Of a DNA stretch of 64,000 bases, positions 1-11,284 are shown in pieces (position 1 is the stretch's first letter; each line of letters opens with the position of its first letter). Below the pieces are notes generated by a model. That model was given only the letters and a program-made list of their open reading frames with translations, did not search any database and was not told the DNA's origin. The DNA comes from Dacryopinax spathularia (taxonomy: Eukaryota; Basidiomycota; Dacrymycetes; Dacrymycetales; Dacrymycetaceae). The stretch covers positions 2,418,001 to 2,482,000 of the forward strand of contig JBBPFI010000003.1 in the NCBI GenBank assembly GCA_037974965.1, written 5' to 3'. The translations under genes were made by a program, and so were the position numbers.

Positions 1-1177
1 GAACACGCTGGTTATATAGGTGGCATACAACAATTTACTGATGTTCATAACTTCCAATACATCGACGTGGCGTAATGCATGCGCGACACGCAGAAACACG
101 CGAATGATCGACCGCTCGATCGTGTGGCACAGACCTCTTCCCTTCGTCGGTACGCTTCTTGCGGGTCGTCAAGGCGCGCCATGCCGCCTGGCCAGCCTCT
201 GCAGCGGCCGAGGCTTGGATGGGTGAAGTAACGAGTAATCCCGGCCTGTGTATGCCCCCTTGCCCTGGGGTTCCTGGAGACAAGGAGAAAGCAACGTAAT
301 TAGCTGTCAACTCGAACCCCAAATCGGCCCAACTTGAGAGAGGGGAAAGCAGTAAGGCCGATCGGCCTAGCATATCCGCACATCGAGCTTCTTTTCCCTC
401 TTGCTTGCAGAAGCAACAATTCTACCGAAAAAGAAAAAAGAAAAGCTGGATTGTATTGGAGAGCGTGCTTGGCCGACCCGGCAGGGAGCGGAGTGAAAGA
501 GAGTTGCGGTTCGGCACGATGATTTGCGGCGTAAAGGGGTACGGATGGTATGAGACCGTGAGGGTGAGACCCGCATTCATCCATCAATCACATTGTCAGC
601 CTCAGTCTGTCTCCACTTTCCGTCTCAGCAAGCCGTCGTCGTCCGCATACCCTTCCCCTTTCCACAACTCTGACGACTTCGAGGCATACCCGTCGAGGTT
701 GTCATATTTGTTGCGAGCTCGGCGTTTGGTCGTCGTCGTCGTCTTCGTACAACCACCAGCGTTCGCGGCCGGCTCCGTCTTCTGATCCGGCTTAGACTTG
801 GCTGACAACGGGACCCGCGCGGTGATCAATACAACCCCTCGCTGGTTGCTTCTTCTTCTCTGCCCTCAGCCACGCTTACCGCCCTCCCTTCTTTTTCGGC
901 CTCTGATCACAGCCTCGGCTTCGGTAGCAGCCTAACAGCGGTTGAGGGCCGCTTTTTCGCGCCATCGACCCTGCTAGCACGACCCACCATCCACCACTAC
1001 GCAGAAGCGTTCTGATCGCGCCCAATTGCTGTTCCATCGTCGACGACCGCCTGTACAGCTTTGTCGTCACCCATTTCCCGGCGCTCGTCGTCTTCCCCAT
1101 CCATCCCCTCTCCTCCTCTCCTCCTCTCCGTCTAATCGCCTTCCCCCTCTCCTCCCTCCCTACCTAAGATCGCCAAA
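1..1177 (+). promoter_or_regulatory. Upstream region and 5' leader of the G-alpha gene
   Basis: No gene is supported here: open frames on both strands are short, mutually overlapping and resemble nothing known to me. A (TCG)n-like run lies near 728-745. The last ~95 bases before the ATG at 1178 are almost pure pyrimidine (CTCCTCC-type), as is common for leaders of well-expressed fungal genes, and the start sits in a good context (CCAAAATGG). The transcription start cannot be placed from sequence. Confidence 0.5.
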
Positions 1178-2787
1178 ATGGGCGCATGCATGTCCTCCGC
1201 AGGGCCCGTCTCGCCCGAGGACGAAGAGGCCCAAAAGATCAACAAGCAAATCGAGCGGGATCTCAAGGAGAAACAGCAAGAGATGGCCAAGGAAGTCAAG
1301 GTCCTCCTGCTCGGGTCGGGTGATTCGGGCAAGTCGACCATTCTCAAGGTTCGTCCCTCCCCCTCTGCACCATCCGCCACATTTCGTCGGACGAGGTGAC
1401 TGACGACGATGATGACAGCAAATGCGACTGATTCATCGGGTGCCGTTCACACCGAACGAGATTGAGAGCTTTCGTCAGCTCGTGTTCCAGAATTTGCTGG
1501 AGGGGATGCGGTTGTTGCTCGAGGCTGCGGAGCTGCTGGATATCAAGATTGGGCCCGAACAGCAGGTTCGTCTGATTGTCACTTAATCTATGGGCGGGTT
1601 ACTAATGAAGCGGTTATAGGACAACATCGCCATGATTGAGCATGCATCGGATTTACGAGACGAGCAGTCTTTCCCGCCAGAGTACCTTGAACCGCTGCAG
1701 ACCTTATGGAATGACCCACAAATTCAAAAGACGTATGAGCGTGGTAACGAAGTCGCTTTGCCAGAAAAGTACATCCTCACTATCACCACTACATACATGT
1801 TTCTGATAGACGCCGTCTAGCCTTTCATACTTCTACTCTAACCTCCCTCGTCTCTTTGCCGCCGACTTCAAGCCCACCGAACAAGACATCATTCGCTGCC
1901 GAGCACGAACGATCGGTATCCAGCAAACGCAGTTCAAGCTCAAGGGTCACACATTGCACATGATCGACGTCGGCGGGCAGAAGAGCGAGCGCAGGAAATG
2001 GATCCACTGTTTCCAGGATGTGACGACTATCTTGTTCCTTGTCAGTCTGAGCGGGTATGATCAGTGCTTGGTGGAGGATAAGGATGCGGTGAGCCCCTAG
2101 ATCGCTTCCACCCGCATTCGAAAGTTCCTGACGATAGCCAAGAACCAAATGCTTGATGCTATGGCTATCTGGGACTCCATCTGCCACTCGCAATGGTTCA
2201 AGCAGACATCACTCGTTCGTCATTCAAATAAATAGTTGCTATATGCGCTCATGTCAGCCCAGATTCTGTTCCTGAACAAGGTCGATCTGTTCGAGGAGAA
2301 GGTCAAGACATCCCCCATCAAGACGTTCTTTGCCGACTACGAGGGTCCAGAAGGGGACGCCGAAGCGGGCAAGGAGTACTTCAAGAAGCGATTCGTCAAG
2401 CTATCTGTGAAGAGCAACCGGGTGAAGGAGCGAGAGATCTATACACAGTGCGTGACAGAACCTCATACCCTTTGCTACCGTCGCTTACAGCTGCTGCTTC
2501 AGCTTTACGAATGCTACGGATACCGAACTACTGCGGGTCGTCATGGCCGCTGTAGAAGGTACGCTCTGTCGTCGTTGCTCGTTGTCGTGTGCTGACCTCC
2601 GTCGTAGAGTACGTCCTTCCCTCTGATTATTGTCTTCTTCCAGGTTCCTTCTTTCCTTTCTTGTCTCCGCGCACCTGCCTTCAAGCTCGCTTTTGCCCTC
2701 CCTTCGCACGCACATGCCGGACCCGAGCTCACGGTCGCTTCAAGTACCGTTCTCCGAACAAACCTCACCAAGGCTGCGCTCATCTGA
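1178..2787 (+). CDS. Heterotrimeric G-protein alpha subunit
   Basis: GTP-binding alpha subunit that relays receptor signals (nutrient or pheromone sensing in fungi) at the plasma membrane. The start MGACMSS has the myristoylation Gly2 and a nearby Cys for acylation. Visible motifs: P-loop GSGDSGKST, switch I RARTIGI, switch II DVGGQKSERRKW, NKVD box (FLNKVDLF), FTNATDT and a C-terminal tail ending NLTKAALI. Reconstructed exons: 1178-1348, 1419-1565, 1620-1768, 1821-2088, 2143-2214, 2263-2447, 2503-2558, 2608 (one base), 2745-2787, giving about 363 residues, the normal family length. The one-base exon is needed to join VVMAAVE to DTVLRTNL in frame and supplies the conserved Asp. In switch I the residue after the Mg-binding Thr is Ile rather than the usual Thr. 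Which fungal G-alpha class it belongs to (GPA1/2/3-like) cannot be settled by eye. Confidence 0.96.
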
Positions 2788-5735
2788 AACGGATGAGATT
2801 GCGCCTGCTTGTATATCCCCCCGGCTTCGACTGTACCATCACTACCACTACCACTACCCCTCCCACTCTCACTCACAGCAATACACCGACACTTTCGTTC
2901 CTCTGGCTATCGGCCCGCCTACGTTGGGTCCCCGTTGATTTCGATTTTCTGGCTTTGGCTTCGGCGCTCGCAGCCCGCTCTTCCTGCTTGCTGCGCCTGC
3001 GCCCTTCTTCCGCACCTTCCCTGGTCTCCCTTTTATCCCACATCTACCCCTGTCTTGTCGCGTATAACGTAATGGTCTCACGAGTCCGTTCTTTATTCTT
3101 ATCTCATGCAACTACTACGACAATTCCCTTGCCCTACCCGTCCCTCGGCGCGCTCTCGTCTCCGTGCTTCTCCTCCGAACAACCCGAAATCAAAATCAAA
3201 CCCGTGCTTGCCGCGCGGCTCGCATCGCGCAGTATGATCGTCACCAAGAATGTGAGAGTGTTCCACGCGGGATATGACGGACTGATGCCAATAACGGATC
3301 TGATGGCCAGATGCGCGGTATTCTCCTGTAATCTGTTGGCACACTCCGTCGGGCCCAACCTTCCTGCCGCAGATTGCCGCAGCGGACCTGGGTGTCCACC
3401 CCCGTCATAGCAAGCTTATTGGTCCCTGGGTGAGTGGAGCTTGTTCCTTCCTAGCCGAGCGGATGGACCTGGACTTATCTTCCCGTTTTAGATCGTGGAG
3501 AGAACCCTTGATGTCCCCATTTCCCATTGTCACACCCGCAGCGGCTTACCCCTTCCTTCCCCTTCTTCTGTACGGCTGTCCCATCTTTTTTCTCTTTTTC
3601 GCAGGCTCAAAACCGCATCTGGCGGCCCGTCTTCATATTCACCACACGGTCCGGACTGGCGAGGACGAACGAACGTGTTGCCATGATGATGACTTGATGA
3701 CGATCTTCTCGCCTCTATCCCGTGGCTCTTCCATTTTCCCATTTTTTCCCATGTTCACACCAGTCCACACTGCCGATCCCCCCCGTCTCACACCTGATTC
3801 CCTGATTCCCTGTGCCACAGTATGACCCCGTCCACGCGCTCAGTTGCATACGCTCACTTGTCCCTTGTGCTTGTATACTAATATGCATGTGTGGCGAAAT
3901 TCCATTTCCAAAGGCGGCTTCTTCCGTTAGGGCAGCAGCGGACCGTCCGAGACCGCGAGGCTATTTTTCTCGTGTCCTGCGCCTAACGGAAACGACGGGT
4001 CGAGCTTCAGCGCGGGATCAAGTGTGGGCCAGAACACGGGTTACGAGAAGGCAGCCGTCGCGATCGGGCGAACCAGGCAGCATGGGCGTTGCCACAAATG
4101 GAAACCGGCGGGAAGTTGATAATCAATAATCAACGCATCAAGATTGCGCAAAACCCGCAATTGACTCCCGAAACTGTTGCTGCGCGATATATTGGATATA
4201 TTTGGGGAGCCGGATACGTGCCCGCGCGAAGCCGACGGAAGTGAAGCTTTTGGAATTGCGGGCTCTCACGGTAATACGGAACATCCCTGTCGAACCCTTG
4301 CCAAGTCTGCCGAGACGGGTTGTAGACTGAACCTTGTTCACTGAGCTATCCACTCATGCTCGTTGCCCACCTAAGGCCAAGTGCAGCATGGACAGCACAA
4401 GAACTACAGAGAACAAAAAGCCGAAACACGACAGGGCGAACAGCCCGGATGTGGATAAGGTCGCCAAAAGCAAGAAATCTTCTCGCAACAGAATACGCGG
4501 GTATGTGGCCGTATACACGGGATTGCAGATCAACGGAACCCGCGTGTAGAAGCAAAGTGCTCTGATCCGCGGGGAGGGAACTCTTCGACCAACTGGCCCA
4601 ATATCGAGTCGTTGGGCGAGTTCTCCCGCTTACCGGTGTATTGGGACGGGTGGAGAGCTGTTTGGCTTTCTGATTGGCTCGGCTTGGTGGTCAGTTCGTG
4701 CTTCGGGTTGTGATGGTGAGCGCTTCGGCCGGGAGAGTCCCGTATGGAGGGGTGTGGGCCAATCATATGGCGGCTAAATGTGCGCTGCTGTTGTGGCAGC
4801 ACGATAAGTGTCCATCTCTTTCTGTCGCTGGGTGTCGCCCTCTTGGTTTCGACCACGCTTACTGTCTTGTTGTAACGCAAGAATGCTAGAGGACTAGTAT
4901 AAACATTCTGTGTAGCTCTGGCAACGCAGGCAAGTCGGAAGCGTTGTAACAGCTGCATGGGCTGGTTATGTTCGCATCAGCTGTCGACTCGAGCATAAGG
5001 GAGACGCACGTTTGATTTTCATTACGTCGAACCCAAGAAGACCGTATATTCCGCGTGCTCCACCGGAAGATATCGTCCTGCACCAGCGAATGACCATGCG
5101 AAAAATCAATGGAATAGCTGGAGTGGTGGAACATCAGCATTCGTGGTACTGCACGTCTCGTCTCGTACAGGCGGCATGTGTCTTTGTCAGACGAAGATCA
5201 AGGAGTTGTCTGATCCACGGAGTCCAATTTGCGGTCATCAGCAACGTTGCCCACCTTCGGACAAGGCAAGAACGATAGCGTGGAAGAACAGACGCCCAAT
5301 TCGCATATTCAGATCACAGTAAGCCTATTCGCTCAGTGCACAGCAATGGTATGTGGTTTGTCCAGCATCAGTATCTTGACGAGCGCATCAGAGGGAGGAA
5401 AGAGGCAAGGCAGGACCAGCGATTGACTGTTTCGTGTATGTGTCCACGGGCGGTGCACTGCATGATTGATTACAGCCACAGCGTTATTTTTATTTCCATA
5501 AGGTAAAAAGGTGGTAAATAATTCATGATGAAAGTGATGGTGAAACCACAAAGACTCAGGACTGATATGCTTAGGACTGATGACGCATCATCAGTTTCCG
5601 CATGTCGCGTGCACGATGACACCGACGCGTCCCCTAATTTACGACCCTGAGGTTGCCTCATTGTTGGCAGCCAGCATAGACCAGTCATTGGATATCAGAT
5701 CGTCTCTGGCGCCTGTTTTCTCTTGAACGATCAGC
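2788..5735. other. Gene-free stretch between G-alpha and TDP1
   Basis: About 2.9 kb without a supportable gene. The first ~1 kb is strongly pyrimidine-rich on the plus strand, which leaves long stop-poor frames with low-complexity Ser/Pro/Leu translations; it probably includes the G-alpha 3' UTR. The rest is of mixed composition with no recognisable RNA gene or repeat. An 18-nt hairpin-capable palindrome (5577-5594) lies about 140 bases before the TDP1 start. Confidence 0.4.
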
Positions 5736-8329
5736 ATGGATGAAGATGAGGATCTTCGAGCGTAACAGAGTTCAACTTGGAAGAAGTGTTCTGGGGCTGA
5801 CAGTGCTGACTAGAGCCATCGCCGCAAGTCTGGCCGAGTCCGGACCGAATCGGAACAATGATCTGATTGACTTGACTGACGACCATTCTGCGTCTGAAGA
5901 TGGAGATGCTCAGTTCGAGCGGGAACTTGCTCTTGCTCTTGAGGCTTCGAAACAGGCTGCTTCTGCTTCTACGTCATCTGCTACTCAGGCTAGTCCGACG
6001 GTTCCGCATGCTGTCGCTCCTGCTGTACTCTCTGTGGCGGCGGCAACTCCTAGCGATACCGGGACACCCGCCGAGCCGGCTAGCGGTGCTCAGTCCGTTG
6101 CGGGGACTTCTTTTCTGAGCGAGCGAGCCAAGCTGGAACAAGAACGGCTCGCTCGGCAGAAGCGTCACCTGGAAGAACGAGCTACACAGCAGGGTGGCTC
6201 AAAACGGCCGCGTACCCGGTCTCCTCCGCCGGAGTCATCTAGCGCTCCTAGCTCGCCTGAGATGACTCGGCCTGCTGCTTCGAGATCGGCTCCGAAGAGG
6301 AACGTCGAACCGCATCATGGATATTTCTGGGATGGGGAAATGCGACAGACGGCGAATGCGCATGTTAAGGTCGATCCAAAGAGACCAAGATTCAGGATTT
6401 CAGATATCGTTTCTCCAGTATGATCTCTCTCGTCTCATGACAAGCAGAGGGGGCTGATTTTGACCAGGTGTCAGACCTCGAATTTGTCCTCCTGTCATCA
6501 TATTGCACCGATACCCCTTGGTTAACCAGCATATTACCCACCGATGTAAGCAGGTATCTCTCTTCCATCATCTATCCGCTGACATGCCTAAAAGAAACCC
6601 CTTCTCCTGGTAGTCGGTTCCGATCCGGACCAGCGAGCACGAGCGAGTCTCAAGAACCTTGGTATAGGTGACTGGATTCGGGTCACACCTCGAATATGGC
6701 AGTCACGAGGTGTGATGCATATCAAGGTTGGTCTTCCATGCAGGGTACGGAGCTGAACTAGCTGACACTTTGGGTAGTTGATGATGGTAGGTCCCATCCG
6801 TCTTTCCCTGGACGTGGGGCTAATTGAGGTTAGCTGTTCTACAAATCTGGACGATTACGTGTGGTGATCCCGACTGCCAATCTGGTTGATTATGACTGGC
6901 GGGATATCGAGAATGTACCTTCACACACTCCTGCTCCGCTACCCGTCTGCTAACCCCCAGCAATAGACTGCTTTCGTCCAAGACCTTCCACCTATTCCTG
7001 ACCCATCAACGCACGACCCCCAATCACACGACTTCCCCACGTACCTCTGGAGCGTCCTCAAATCTCTCAACGTCCCAGCTGGCCTGCTGAACCTAGTCAA
7101 CACGGGCTACCACCAGCTCCCGCTCCAGTCTCTCGAAGACCTGCAGAACAAGTGGGACTGGAGCAAGGTGAAGGCTAAGCTTGTTGCTAGCGTGGCTGGG
7201 AACTACGAGGGCTGGTATAACGTGCGGATGTACGGCCATCCGCGGTTAGCCGCCGTTATTCGGGATCTTGGGGCTCAGCCGAAGAAGGGGAAGGTCTTGA
7301 ATATCGAGTGCCAGGCAAGGCCGTTCTACACTGAAGTACGCGAGTATTGCTCATGAGAGATTAGGGATCCTCAGTCGGCAACTATACAACCCAATATCTG
7401 AACGAGATATACAAGTCCTGCTGCGGAATCGACCCGATATCCTGGATAGACACGCCTAAATCAAGGCTAGCCAAGTTACCCTGGCCGCCGGTGAAGATCC
7501 TCTTTCCGACGTTGAAGACCGTGGACGAGTCTGTCTTTGGGCGGAATGTGAGTGATGATTGCTGCATGCTTTCCTGTGGATGTTGATGTGTATGGACAGG
7601 GCGGTGGATCATTCTTCTGTAGGAAGATGTACTGGAACAAAGCTGGCGCTCCTAAGCAGTTGTTCCATAACGCGAAAGCGAAGGATGGACCAGTCTTGAT
7701 GCATACAAAGGTAGCCCTTTAGGCTAACCTTATCACCAAGGTGCTGATCGAATGGCAGATGATCGTAGGAACCTACCGAGCTGGGGCACCCCCGCCACGG
7801 CGATCAACGCCGCTGGCCTTGCCAAGTAACGGCAAAGGAAAGGGCAAGGAGAAAGTTGAAGTAATCGTCCTCGACAGCGATACCGAAGACGAAAGTGTAA
7901 CGGAGCAAGAAGGTAGCGCGACAGAGGACGAGAATGAAGGAATCGAGGAGAAAGGGCCATATGCTTGGATCTATATGGGCTCTCATAACTTCACCATGGC
8001 GGCTTGGGGCAGCGTGGGGGGATCCATCTTGGCGCCGCAGTTGAATGTGAGCGACCGGACCGCCATCCTTATCCCTTACGTTGGCTGAGCAGCTCGTTGC
8101 AGATATCGAACTTCGAAATGGGCATTGTCTTACCAATACAAGACAAGGCCGAATTGGAGAGGTTGGTTCCATGGGAGCAACCGCCCAAGAAATACGGACC
8201 AAAGGACGTCCCTTGGGTAACTATGTCCTTGAGCCCGATGGTTCATGGTACTGACAACCCTCTCAGATGCAGGAGGAACACCGAGATCAGGACGAGCCAA
8301 CATGGCGAGAGCTTGCTGCGACAGATTGA
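5736..8329 (+). CDS. TDP1: Tyrosyl-DNA phosphodiesterase 1 with N-terminal ubiquitin-interacting motifs
   Basis: Removes trapped topoisomerase I peptides and other 3' adducts from DNA ends in the nucleus. Both phospholipase-D-like HxK motifs are present: MHIK (exon ending 6726) and MHTK (exon ending 7710); the second half also shows GSHNFTMAAWG. Joining 12 exons (5736-5761, 5814-6417, 6468-6545, 6595-6726, 6778-6786, 6834-6914, 6967-7314, 7365-7547, 7600-7710, 7759-8046, 8103-8216, 8267-8329) gives one frame of about 678 residues. I chose 5736 rather than the ATG at 5740 because splicing out 5762-5813 yields MDEDEDLRAAIAASLAES, a textbook ubiquitin-interacting motif; a second one follows (QFERELALALEASKQ). 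A disordered Ser/Ala-rich linker precedes the catalytic domain. Intron 7315-7364 uses a GC donor. The 9-nt exon at 6778-6786 encodes LMM. Confidence 0.95.
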
Positions 8330-8908
8330 GCCTCGCACCTTTGCAACTAGTTCTGGGCACTGTTACTGGAGTGGTGTGCTGTAGGTTGGATGTTAGATTG
8401 GATGCTGCACTAATAGAAGGGAATGATAAACTCCGGACATGGGCTCCTCGAACGGCATCGTCGCTCGGCGGCGATCCTCTCGCGTCAGCCTACCCGGACT
8501 ATCTGCGTACACAAAACCCCACTCCAGCACCCCTGACCAACCAACGAGCAGCTATTCCTGGTCCCTTCTGTTGTGCCGTACACCGGCCGGATAATTTGTC
8601 ATGTCCGTTAAGCATCCAAGAAACCTGAGACCATTTGGTCGGAATAAAAATGACGCGGCCGTGCGGGGACCCCACTGCCCAAAGTCATCGCGGCATTGCG
8701 GAGGAGGAAATGGCGGGGTAAACGAATCACGCGTTCTGTCCCTTCCACACCGTATTCCCAATGGCAAACGTCTATATAGTTGTGCCTGGTCAGCGGGGAA
8801 CCTCTGGGCGGCGATTTGTGCTTGCTCAAGATCCCCTCTTGCTCGATTTGAGCTTGTAACAGTATCTCGACGACGGGATTTGAGTAAGCCCGACTGGCAA
8901 GATACACA
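8330..8908 (+). promoter_or_regulatory. TDP1 3' region and P450 promoter
   Basis: About 580 bases with no gene. A TATA-like CTATATAG lies near 8770, roughly 135 bases before the P450 start. Nothing else is recognisable. Confidence 0.35.
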
Positions 8909-10724
8909 ATGGCCGACCTCGTATCTTCCCTCCGCTCGCTCTCATTCTACCCTCTCTTCACCCTCTCGAACGCCGTGCTCGCGGTCCTCATCTCTATCGC
9001 TGCCTTCTTCCTTCATGACTGGAGTGTTCGTCGTCGCATGCCTCCTGGGCCAACGCCCAACCCGCTGTGGGGCAACACCGCCGAGATCGTCAAGCCTAAA
9101 CCATGGATTAAGTTCGCTGAATGGGGCAAGCAATACGGGCCGATTATGACGGTGTGGATTGGAAGGAGGCCGACGATCGTCATCAACGATCCTGTCATCG
9201 CGACCGAGCTGATGGAGAAGAGGAGTAATATCTACTCGAGCAGGCCGAGGATGGTGATCATGGGCGAGCTGGGTACGAACAACGATGGGTGCGCTCTGCT
9301 TCATAGTGCTTGCACTGTGTAACTATGCTGATACGCGATATAGTATCTTGACGATGCCCTATGGCGATAAATGGCGGAAGCACAGGCGCTTGCTTCACAT
9401 GGGCCTGATGACGAAGGCGCTGCAGAACTACAAGCCGATTCAGGACCTCGAGAGCAAGCGTATGGTCTGGGATATGGTTGAGGCGCCGGAGAAATACGAA
9501 AAGCATCTGGATCGGTACTCAACCAGCGTTGTGAGTACACGCCGAAATCAGGCTAGACGATCGAGCTGATAATTTCAAGGTTGTTCTTGTCGATTATGCC
9601 ATTCGCGTCGATAGCCCCGAGGATCCGCTTGTCAAGAACGTACTGACGGCGATGCAGCATGCTGCGATGCTGAACGTGTATGCTTGTTTAAATTCGTGTG
9701 TATGCTGTTGCTAATAAACCGAGTAGACCTGGCAAGTTCTTGGCAGAGACGTTCCCGATCCTGGCATCTATCCCGGCGTTCCTTGCTCCGTGGAAGCGGC
9801 AGATCCTGGAACGTCGTGTTCAGGGACGCAAGTTCTTCGGCGGTCTGGCAGATAGCGTAAAAGCCAAGATGGAGAAGGGCGAAGCTCCGGAATGCTTCAC
9901 CAAGCACTTGTGGGAGAAACGCGCCGAATTCCCCATGACCGACATGGAGTTCTCCTTCCTGTCATCCGCATTGTTCGGTGCCGGTAGCGACACGACCGCT
10001 AGTACCCTGTGCAGCTTCGTCCTCGCTTGCGTCGCGTTCGGTCATGAGTGGATCCCCAAGGCACAGGAGGAGCTCGATCGTGTTGTTGGCCGGGACCGCA
10101 GCCCGACGTTCGAAGACCAGAAGGAGCTCAAGTACATCGATGCTGTGGTGAAGGAGACGCTGCGTTGGCGGCCGGTAGCGGTGTTGGGCGGTACGCCTCA
10201 CGCCAACATCCAAGACGACGAGTACAACGGCTATCTCATTCCCAAGGGCTCGACGTAAGTGCTGATAACACGAGGTGCTGTGCCCTGCTAACGTGATATG
10301 CTCCAGAATTCTCGGCAACCTGTGGGGTATTCATTTGAACGAGAAATACTTCCCGGATCCGCATCATTTCTACCCTGATCGGTACCTGGACCCCAACCGC
10401 CCCGCGTATCCCGATCCTGCAGGTCACTCTGCTTTCGGCTGGGGACGGCGCATTTGCCCTGGAGAGGGACTGGCCCTGAACTCGCTGTACATGACAATTG
10501 CACGTCTCCTTTGGGGATTCAACTTTGCCAAGGCGAAGGACGCGAACGGAAAGGAGATCGACGTCGATATCTTCGATTACACGGACGGATTTAACACCCG
10601 CCCGAGGCCGTTCAAGTGCAGCATCACACCGCGCGGTCCGGAATTCGTAGAGATCATGCGCCGCGAGGCCGAGGAGGCCGACAGGGAACTCCGTGAGAAA
10701 TACATCAACGATGACGAGATGTGA
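8909..10724 (+). CDS. Cytochrome P450 monooxygenase
   Basis: Haem-thiolate monooxygenase anchored in the ER membrane. An N-terminal hydrophobic anchor (about residues 15-36) is followed by the proline hinge MPPGPTPNPLWGN. Hallmarks are present in order: I-helix AGSDTT, ExxR (KETLRWRP), the PERF-like segment FYPDRYLDP and the haem loop FGWGRRICPGE with the cysteine ligand. Introns interrupt after GTNNDG, after the TSV segment, near 9680-9725 and at 10255-10306; all joins keep frame. Total length is about 520-540 residues, usual for the family. The overall look is like fungal OrdA-type P450s, but the substrate cannot be inferred; neighbours are not biosynthetic genes, so I see no secondary-metabolite cluster. 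Confidence 0.93.
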
Positions 10725-11284
10725 GGCGTGTTTGCGGTGCGGCAGCGGCGATAATGGGATGGAGATGCAGTGGATATCGGATGGAAGGCTTCTGGATAGC
10801 GGAATTGCGCAGAGAAGCGAGAAGATCGGGTCGAAGTGAGGCGACGCGAGAAGCGTGGCGCGCGGCTTCGCAGGGCGTCCATGCTGTCCGGAACCCTTTC
10901 AATACAGTGCTGTCCCTTGTTTCCTTAGTAATGGTCCAATCAGGTGCTTACAGTTGTTGACCGCATCGTTCAGGCCGGGCCTCTTTGTGGAGAATTGTTG
11001 CAGCGAGGGTCCGGGGGATTTCGAATGCATCGGTCCAACTGCTGATGCGTGCGCCGGTCTGAGTTTCAACCTTGTTCAGCCCCAGGCTTATTGCTCGGAA
11101 CCTACTTGCTCGCCTTGACCCTTCACCCGATTGACTGCTTTCTCTCATGACCTTCGCCATCTCAACATCCTAATAGTGATCTCAGTTTCTCTCTGGTCTG
11201 ACTCTATATTGGAAGTCGACGAGGTAGCATCTGCAATCTTTTGGCTCTTCAAGCCTGGTCTTCATGTATGCTGCTGCAAGTTCG
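10725..11284. other. Gene-free spacer after P450
   Basis: About 560 bases between the P450 stop and the first RTC4-like gene. It contains only short frames and presumably the P450 3' end plus the promoter of the next gene. Nothing recognisable. Confidence 0.3.

Noticed and set aside
2589-3410. 273-codon open frame after the G-alpha gene
   Set aside because: It overlaps the last G-alpha exon in another frame, and its length is explained by pyrimidine-rich sequence with few possible stops; the translation is low-complexity and matches nothing.
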